From: Brevundimonas sp. UBA7506
GTDB lineage: Bacteria; Pseudomonadota; Alphaproteobacteria; Caulobacterales; Caulobacteraceae
Reading direction: 5' to 3'
DNA: 10,425 nucleotides
NCBI RefSeq assembly: GCF_002479495.1
Contig: NZ_DLNQ01000008.1
Span: 247,216-257,640 of the forward strand
Made by a program: the position numbers and the translations under genes. The notes below the pieces were generated by a model, which had not been told where the DNA came from, made no database searches, and saw only the letters and a program-made list of their open reading frames with translations. Below, in pieces: positions 6,717-10,425 of this stretch. Position 1 is the stretch's first letter. The number at the start of each line of letters is the position of its first letter.

Positions 6717-7181
6717 ATGGACATCGCTGATTTGCTGTCGTCGGGCGGGATCGTCCTGCGGGGCGGCGTGTCATCCAAGCGACAGGCGTTGCATACCGTG
6801 GCCGAGGCCGCGTCGGTCGCGCTGGGCATTGACGAAGATCGGGCGCTGGACGCCCTGCTCGAGCGCGAAGCCCTGGGCTCGACGGGGCTCGGCTCCGGCG
6901 TGGCGGTGCCGCACGCGCGCATCAAGGGCCTGGACCGGGTCTGCGCCGTCTTCGTGCGCCTGGACACCCCGGTGGCCTATGAGTCGCTCGACGATCGCCC
7001 CGTGGACCTGATGTTCGCTCTGTTCGCCCCGCTGAACGCGGGCGCCGAGCATCTGCGGGCGCTGGCGGCGGTGTCGCGCGCCATGCGTTCGCCGGAACTG
7101 CGCGAACACCTGCGTCAGGCCCGCACGGTTGACGCCGTACGCGCCCTGTTCGTCAAGGACGCGCCCGCCACAGCCGCCTAA
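6717..7181 (+). CDS. ptsN: PTS IIA-like nitrogen-regulatory protein (EIIA-Ntr)
   Basis: Terminal phospho-acceptor of the nitrogen-related phosphotransferase relay (EI-Ntr, NPr, EIIA-Ntr). It does not move sugar but regulates other proteins by its phosphorylation state. From ATG 6717 it has 154 residues, close to E. coli PtsN (163). The phosphorylated histidine is His66 in GSGVAVPHARIKGL. The preceding EREALGSTGLGSG and the later VDLMFALFAPLNAGAEHLRALAAVSR are typical of the PTS EIIA type-2 domain. An in-frame GTG at 6711 (AAGG 6 bases ahead) is an alternative start adding two residues. Its position after rpoN and hpf is conserved in proteobacteria. The enterobacterial followers rapZ and npr are absent here; a convergent gene comes next. 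Confidence 0.95.
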   Translation: MDIADLLSSGGIVLRGGVSSKRQALHTVAEAASVALGIDEDRALDALLEREALGSTGLGSGVAVPHARIKGLDRVCAVFVRLDTPVAYESLDDRPVDLMFALFAPLNAGAEHLRALAAVSRAMRSPELREHLRQARTVDAVRALFVKDAPATAA

Positions 7182-7224
7182 GGCGATTGCGCCCTCACGC
7201 CGGCAAACCGGCCGAACGCGCCTT
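7180..7224. other. Convergent spacer between ptsN and the DUF1150 gene, with small inverted repeats
   Basis: This 49-base spacer holds GCCGG-CAAA-CCGGC (7199-7212), enclosed by the arms AAGGCG (7180-7185) and CGCCTT (7219-7224). A nested hairpin between two convergent genes suggests a bidirectional transcription stop, but no T-run follows on either strand, so the assignment is weak. Confidence 0.3.
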
Positions 7225-7230
7225 CTGAAA

Positions 7231-7485
7231 TCAGTGAACCGAGACCGGCTCCAGCTCATGGGCGGCGGCGGCGGCGAAGGCTGTCTCGCGATCCAGCATG
7301 ACGGCCAGCCGCTCGCCGTCTGCGCCGTGGACCGCATAGAGAATCTGATCGGGATCAATGTCCACGCCGGGTCCGACCTCGACGTGCGCGTCCTCCATCA
7401 GGTCGGATGCGCGAATGGCCCGCACATAGACCAGGTCGGGCGCGCCCAGATCGGCGAAATCTGTCTTGTTCATCACAGGCGTCAT
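7231..7485 (-). CDS. DUF1150 family small protein
   Basis: Small protein of 84 residues matching the DUF1150 family from memory of its conserved features: an N-terminal DLVYVRAI segment and the C-terminal YAVHGADGERLAVMLDRETAFAAAAAHELEPVSVH (residues 50-84). It has no signal peptide, membrane segment or cysteine and is acidic. The family has no established function that I know of. In many alphaproteobacteria it lies directly after an Hsp20 gene, as here. The start ATG at 7485-7483 is fixed by a strong Shine-Dalgarno, TAAGGAGG (minus strand, 7500-7493), 7 bases ahead; a second Met four codons later is less well placed. A link to small heat-shock protein function is inferred from the pairing only. 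Confidence 0.85.
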   Translation of the reverse strand: MTPVMNKTDFADLGAPDLVYVRAIRASDLMEDAHVEVGPGVDIDPDQILYAVHGADGERLAVMLDRETAFAAAAAHELEPVSVH

Positions 7486-7509
7486 AGGACCGCCTCCTTA
7501 CGCTTGACT

Positions 7510-7553
7510 GAACGCCCGGCCAGCCGGGCGGTTCGACGGCTTCTCAAGCCGTC
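7510..7553 (-). other. Two consecutive hairpins between hsp20 and DUF1150
   Basis: On the minus strand the first hairpin spans the hsp20 stop codon: perfect 8-bp arms (7553-7546 and 7542-7535) around 3 nt. The second (7534-7510) has GCCGGGC-type 7-bp arms plus a 4-bp extension GAAC/GTTC past one bulged base. Neither is followed by a T-run. They are better read as RNA processing, stability or attenuation structures than as a complete terminator. Confidence 0.55.
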
Positions 7554-7963
7554 GTGATCGGAATGCGGCGAACCTCCCGGTCCTGTTCAGGCCGAACCAG
7601 ATCCACATGCAGCAGTCCGTGTTCAAGCTTCGCCTCGGCCACCTCCAGCCCGTCGGCCAGCACGAAATTACGGACAAAACCGCGAGCCGCTATGCCGCGA
7701 TGCAGGAAGGCCTGCTCGCCTCTGCCCGCCTCGTCGCGCTTGCCCGCGATGGTCAGCTGGCGGCCGTCCAGGGTGATGGCCAGTTCATCAGGCGCGAACC
7801 CGGCCACGGCCAGGCTGATCCGCACCGCCGCCTCGCCGACCTGCTCGACATTATAGGGCGGATAGCTTTCCGCGGCGGCCTTGGCCGCTCGGTCGATCAG
7901 GGCTCGGGTGTGATCAAAGCCCAGAAGGAAGGGGCTGTCGAACAGGATGGTGCGCGTCGTCAT
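7544..7963 (-). CDS. Small heat-shock protein, Hsp20/IbpA type
   Basis: ATP-independent holdase chaperone that binds unfolding proteins and hands them to DnaK/ClpB. From ATG 7963-7961 it has 139 residues. The N-terminal arm (1-35) contains FDSPFLLGFDHTRALIDRA, like the IbpA-type arm, then SYPPYNVE, which opens the alpha-crystallin domain (about 36-125). The domain ends with AKLEHGLLHVDLV, carrying the conserved A-x-L-x-x-G-x-L motif. The C-terminal IPI (134-136) is the I-x-I motif that docks on neighbouring subunits during oligomer assembly. The frame stays open upstream to 8089, but that part looks like translated leader; GAGG (7971-7968) precedes the chosen ATG by 4 bases and the family begins here. 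DUF1150 follows 58 bases downstream. Confidence 0.93.
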   Translation of the reverse strand: MTTRTILFDSPFLLGFDHTRALIDRAAKAAAESYPPYNVEQVGEAAVRISLAVAGFAPDELAITLDGRQLTIAGKRDEAGRGEQAFLHRGIAARGFVRNFVLADGLEVAEAKLEHGLLHVDLVRPEQDREVRRIPITTA

Positions 7964-8033
7964 CGGTCCTCGCAAACAAGCGACCCGGTCGTCCATGTCC
8001 TCCCTGAGGCGGCGAGGGCGTGCGACCGTTTGC
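7964..8033 (-). promoter_or_regulatory. Structured leader of hsp20, possible Shine-Dalgarno sequestration
   Basis: On the minus strand CCTCGC (8017-8012) is an exact complement of the hsp20 Shine-Dalgarno region GCGAGG (7973-7968). A competing stem pairs 8033-8023 with 7991-7986 (CGGTCG/CGACCG) and 7977-7972 (GCAAAC/GTTTGC), which partly overlaps the same bases. The two folds exclude each other. Alphaproteobacterial small heat-shock genes often carry ROSE-type RNA thermometers, but no ROSE consensus is visible here. The transcription start is unknown, so this is only a candidate. Confidence 0.25.
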
Positions 8034-8107
8034 AACAAATGGTTATGGGCGGCGTCACGGTCAACCGCGCGGCTGGCTGTCGCCCTCATTCACGTGACAT
8101 ACAGGTT

Positions 8108-8132
8108 GGAACCTTCACCGTAGGGCTACGTT
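8108..8132 (+). promoter_or_regulatory. EcfG/SigT-type general stress response promoter
   Basis: GGAAC (8108-8112), 16 bases, CGTT (8129-8132) matches the consensus GGAAC-N16/17-CGTT used by the alphaproteobacterial general stress sigma factor (EcfG; SigT in Caulobacter). Both elements are exact. Transcription would start near 8139, giving a leader of about 27 nt that includes AAAGGA (8154-8159) ahead of ATG 8166. An overlapping sigma-70 reading (TTGGAA, 15 bases, TACGTT) is weaker. Confidence 0.75.
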
Positions 8133-8165
8133 TTTCGGCCTGATCGCCGCAACAAAGGACATTCC

Positions 8166-8840
8166 ATGCGCGCCAAGCTCATTGTCGCCAGCGTCAGCAT
8201 CGCCGCCATGCTCGGCGCCGCCGCCTGCACCACGACCGACCCCTACAGCTCGACCCCGACCCGCAACAACACCGGCACCGGCGCCATCGCCGGCGCGCTG
8301 GGCGGCGCCCTGCTGGGCTATCTGACCAATACCTCCAGCGGAGAACAGGGTCGCAAGAACGCCCTGATCGGCGCCGGCATCGGCGCCCTCGCCGGCGCGG
8401 GTGTCGGCCAATACATGGACCGCCAGCAGCGCGCTCTGGAAGCCGAACTGTCCGGCACCGGCGTCGGCGTGGCGCGTCAGGGCGACAACCTGGTTCTGCG
8501 CATGCCGTCCGACGTGACCTTCGCCACCAACCAGTCCAGCCTGGACAGCCGCTTCCTGCCGGTTCTCGACGACGTGGCGCGCGTGCTGCAGGAATACGAC
8601 CGCTCGATGGTCGACGTCATCGGTCACACGGACGCCTCGGGCGGCGACGCCATCAACCAGCCGCTGTCGGAGCGCCGCGCCTCTTCGGTCGCCTCCTACC
8701 TGATCGACCGCGGCGTGATCCGCGAGCGCCTCTATGTCGCGGGCATGAGCGCGCGCAATCCGATCGCCTCGAACGACACCCCCCAGGGCAAGGCCCAGAA
8801 CCGTCGCGTCGAGATTCTGATCCGCCCGTTCACGGGCTGA
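8166..8840 (+). CDS. OmpA-family lipoprotein with glycine zipper (YiaD-like)
   Basis: Predicted 224-residue outer-membrane lipoprotein that binds peptidoglycan. Residues 1-20 are a lipoprotein signal peptide ending AAA before Cys21; the -3 position is Ala rather than the preferred Leu, so lipidation is likely but not certain. Residues 39-82 form a glycine-zipper region (GAIAGALGGALLGYL and NALIGAGIGALAGAGVGQYM) thought to insert in or pack against the membrane. The OmpA C-terminal domain spans about 107-222, with GHTD (153-156), LSERRASSVASYL and NRRVEI. Asp156 and Arg171 correspond to the pair that holds diaminopimelate in OmpA. The start is supported by AAAGGA 6 bases ahead and by the signal peptide. 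A general-stress-type promoter precedes it and a strong terminator follows, so it is monocistronic and likely stress-induced (inference). Confidence 0.93.
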   Translation: MRAKLIVASVSIAAMLGAAACTTTDPYSSTPTRNNTGTGAIAGALGGALLGYLTNTSSGEQGRKNALIGAGIGALAGAGVGQYMDRQQRALEAELSGTGVGVARQGDNLVLRMPSDVTFATNQSSLDSRFLPVLDDVARVLQEYDRSMVDVIGHTDASGGDAINQPLSERRASSVASYLIDRGVIRERLYVAGMSARNPIASNDTPQGKAQNRRVEILIRPFTG

Positions 8841-8865
8841 TCAAGCGACATCGCTGAAGCGATCG

Positions 8866-8893
8866 AGGGCGGCGTCCCGACGCCGCCCTTTTT
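8866..8893 (+). terminator. Rho-independent terminator of the OmpA-family lipoprotein gene
   Basis: A 10-bp stem (8866-8875 with 8880-8889, core GGGCGGCGT/ACGCCGCCC) closes a CCCG loop and runs into TTTTT (8889-8893). It lies 25 bases after the stop. A smaller 5-bp hairpin, ATCGC-TGAA-GCGAT (8850-8863), precedes it. On the minus strand it sits 20 bases after the ugd stop but lacks a T-run there, so it may act only partly in that direction. Confidence 0.9.
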
Positions 8894-8913
8894 CGTGGTC
8901 GCCGCCCGCCCGG

Positions 8914-10230
8914 TCAGGCCTTGTCGGGGCGACCGATCGACGAGTAGCGGAACCCGCGCGCCTTCATGTCTTCGGGGCGATAGACATTGCGCAGATCAAC
9001 CATGACGGGCTGCTTCAGCAGCAGTTTGACCCGATCCAGATCCAGGGCGCGGAACTGGTCCCACTCGGTCAGGATGACCACCACGTCGGCGCCTTCGACC
9101 GCGTCATAGGGACCGTCGCGGAAGACGACGCCGTCCAGCAGCTTGGACGCCTCATGCATGCCCTCGGGGTCAAAGGCCTGGACCGTCGCCCCCATGGCCA
9201 TCAAGGCCGGCGCCACGTCCAGCGACGGCGCGTCGCGCATATCGTCGGTGTTGGGCTTGAAGGTCAAACCCAGCAGGGCGACCGTCTTGCCTCGAAGGTC
9301 GTTTCCGCCCAGGGCGGCGGCGACGCGGTCAGCCATGCCCTTCTTGCGCGCGTCGTTCACCTCGACCGTGGTTTCGATCAACCGCAGCGGCGATCCGGCG
9401 TCGGTGGCGGTGCGAACCAGGGCCAGGGTGTCCTTCGGGAAGCAGGAGCCGCCGTAGCCCGGCCCGGCGTGCAGGAATTTGGACCCGATTCGATTGTCCA
9501 GGCCGATTCCGCGCGCCACCTGCTGCACGTCGGCGCCCAGGCTCTCGCACAGGTCGGCCATCTCGTTGATGAAGGTGATCTTCAGCGCCAGGAAGGCGTT
9601 GGCGGCGTACTTCGTCAGTTCGGACGTGCGCCGGCCGGTGAAAAGGATCGGCGTCTCGTTGAGGTTCAGCGGCCGGTAGAGCTCGGTCATGACCGGGCGG
9701 GCACGCTCATCCTCCAGGCCGACCACGACGCGATCCGGGCGCTTGAAGTCGCCGATTGCCGCGCCTTCGCGCAGGAATTCGGGATTGGACACCACGGCGA
9801 AGTCGGCGTCCGGACGCCGGGCGCGAATGATGCGCTCGATCTCGTCGCCGGTGCCGACCGGCACCGTGGACTTGGTGACGACGACCGTGAAGCCGTCGAT
9901 CAGGTCGGCGATCTCTTCGGCGGCGGCATAGACGTAGGACAGGTCGGCGTGACCGTCGCCACGGCGCGAAGGCGTGCCGACGGCGATGAAGACGGCGTCC
10001 GCCGCGCGAATCGCCTCGGCGCCGTCCAGGGCGAAGGACAGGCGGCCGTCGCGCACATTGGTCGCGACCAGATCCTCAAGGCCCGGCTCATAGATCGGCA
10101 TCCGCCCGGCGTTCAGATGATCGATCTTGGCGGCGTCCTTGTCGACGCAGGTCACCACGTGGCCGAAGTCGGCGAAACAGGCCCCGGAAACAAGCCCGAC
10201 GTAGCCGGTGCCGATCATTGCGACGCGCAT
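8914..10230 (-). CDS. ugd: UDP-glucose 6-dehydrogenase
   Basis: Oxidises UDP-glucose to UDP-glucuronate with two NAD+ in the cytoplasm, supplying uronic acid for polysaccharides and lipid decoration. The 438 residues match the usual length. The Rossmann NAD-binding motif GTGYVG is at 7-12. The substrate domain has STVPVGTGDE (121-130), NPEFLREG (149-156) and Lys207/Asn211 in ELTKYAANAF. The catalytic cysteine is Cys263 in GPGYGGSCFPKD. The C-terminal UDP-binding domain contains LLGLTFKPNTDDMRDAPS. GDP-mannose dehydrogenase is related, but the GSCFPKD form and FKPNTDDMR favour UDP-glucose. ATG 10230-10228 is preceded by AGAGGAT (minus strand, 10243-10237). It appears to be transcribed alone, since a terminator of the upstream gene lies at 10311-10349. 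Neither tyrosine-kinase nor other exopolysaccharide genes are visible nearby. Confidence 0.97.
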   Translation of the reverse strand: MRVAMIGTGYVGLVSGACFADFGHVVTCVDKDAAKIDHLNAGRMPIYEPGLEDLVATNVRDGRLSFALDGAEAIRAADAVFIAVGTPSRRGDGHADLSYVYAAAEEIADLIDGFTVVVTKSTVPVGTGDEIERIIRARRPDADFAVVSNPEFLREGAAIGDFKRPDRVVVGLEDERARPVMTELYRPLNLNETPILFTGRRTSELTKYAANAFLALKITFINEMADLCESLGADVQQVARGIGLDNRIGSKFLHAGPGYGGSCFPKDTLALVRTATDAGSPLRLIETTVEVNDARKKGMADRVAAALGGNDLRGKTVALLGLTFKPNTDDMRDAPSLDVAPALMAMGATVQAFDPEGMHEASKLLDGVVFRDGPYDAVEGADVVVILTEWDQFRALDLDRVKLLLKQPVMVDLRNVYRPEDMKARGFRYSSIGRPDKA

Positions 10231-10310
10231 GCAGTCATCCTCTTGATGCAGTCAGGCCGAGATAACGTTCAAGCATGACGTTTGCCAGTCAACCGGCAGG
10301 GCTGCGGACA

Positions 10311-10349
10311 AAGAAAAAGGGCGGCCGACCCGATGGGATCGACCGCCCT
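10311..10349 (-). terminator. Rho-independent terminator of the gene at the right edge (minus strand)
   Basis: On the minus strand an 11-bp stem (10349-10339 with 10328-10318, one G-T wobble) with a 10-nt loop is followed by TTTTTCTTT. It is the strongest terminator in the window. It lies about 57 bases beyond the stop codon of the edge gene and about 80 bases ahead of the ugd start, so ugd needs its own promoter between them. Confidence 0.9.
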
Positions 10350-10359
10350 CAATCTTATC

Positions 10360-10397
10360 GACCTTCGAGGTCATCGGGACCGGCGTGAACCGGTCCC
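10360..10397 (-). other. Two further hairpins between the edge gene's stop and its terminator
   Basis: GGGACCGG (10376-10383) and CCGGTCCC (10390-10397) pair perfectly over 8 bp with loop CGTGAA, and GACCT-TCG-AGGTC (10360-10372) forms a 5-bp stem. With the terminator these make three stacked hairpins in an approximately 95-base 3' untranslated region. Such structures often stabilise abundant messages such as those of outer-membrane proteins (inference). Confidence 0.55.
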
Positions 10398-10405
10398 TCT
10401 GAACC

Positions 10406-10425
10406 TTAGAAGTTGATGTCGATGG
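10406..10425 (-). CDS. 3' end of a gene, probably an outer-membrane beta-barrel protein
   Basis: Read on the minus strand, the last bases encode Ile-Asp-Ile-Asn-Phe and a TAA stop (10408-10406). Everything else lies outside the window. Alternating hydrophobic and polar residues ending in a C-terminal Phe are the signature recognised by the BAM machinery on outer-membrane beta-barrel proteins. The hairpin-rich 3' region and strong terminator support a real gene end. With only five residues visible, the product class is a guess. Confidence 0.4.

Noticed and set aside
8050..8075. Possible heat-shock (sigma-32) promoter for hsp20 on the minus strand: TTGACC and CCCATAAC
   Set aside because: The two elements are only about 9 bases apart, too close for sigma-32 or sigma-70, so I did not list it.
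7964..8089. N-terminal extension of hsp20 by 42 residues using the upstream ATG at 8089
   Set aside because: The added part is Arg-rich with no Hsp20 similarity; the inner ATG has a GAGG ahead and matches the family's start.
8090..8097. TCACGTGA, an 8-base palindrome between hsp20 and the OmpA-family gene
   Set aside because: Eight-base palindromes are expected by chance and no known regulator site of this group clearly matches.
8166..8840. Long open frames antisense to many genes (for example opposite the OmpA-family gene, ugd and lptB)
   Set aside because: These are the usual by-product of high third-position GC; the translations lack domains and the opposite strand carries clear protein families.
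10263..10292. TTGACT on the minus strand as the -35 box of ugd
   Set aside because: At 17-18 bases the -10 position reads AACGTT or ACGTTA, a poor match; the ugd promoter remains unassigned.

Overview
This window looks like chromosomal DNA of an alphaproteobacterium of the Caulobacteraceae, most likely Brevundimonas or a close relative. The basis is high GC content, the order rnd-lptC-lptA-lptB-rpoN-hpf-ptsN, an Hsp20 gene followed by a DUF1150 gene, an EcfG-type stress promoter motif and a long-form HPF. The genus is an inference from recognised proteins; no search was run.

Layout. Positions 1-648 hold the end of rplU (L21) and complete rpmA (L27), closed by a terminator at about 718-753. 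A RimJ/RimL-type GNAT acetyltransferase follows (821-1354). Next is a self-contained tRNA-Leu(CAG) unit with a good sigma-70 promoter, the tRNA at 1479-1565 and a long terminator hairpin. From 1724 to 7181 all genes are on the plus strand: a short RNase D-like exonuclease, lptC, lptA and lptB (lipopolysaccharide export), rpoN (sigma-54), the hibernation factor hpf and ptsN (EIIA-Ntr). On the minus strand, hsp20 (7963-7544) is followed by DUF1150 (7485-7231). A divergent OmpA-family lipoprotein gene (8166-8840) lies behind a textbook GGAAC-N16-CGTT promoter. UDP-glucose 6-dehydrogenase is at 10230-8914 (minus). The right edge catches only the last codons of another minus-strand gene, probably an outer-membrane beta-barrel protein, plus its terminator. 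No stretch longer than 300 bases lacks a gene.

How the genes work together. The core is envelope biogenesis (Lpt export and UDP-glucuronate supply, with an OmpA-like lipoprotein tethering the envelope) placed beside nitrogen and stress regulators (sigma-54, EIIA-Ntr, ribosome hibernation, small heat-shock protein).

There are no mobile elements, CRISPR arrays, phage genes or defence systems visible, and I see no undescribed multi-gene system. The points worth a second look are small: the EcfG-type promoter, a perfect inverted repeat abutting the hpf start, paired hairpins between hsp20 and DUF1150, possible structure in the hsp20 leader, the little-characterised DUF1150 protein, and a run of three hairpins at the right edge.
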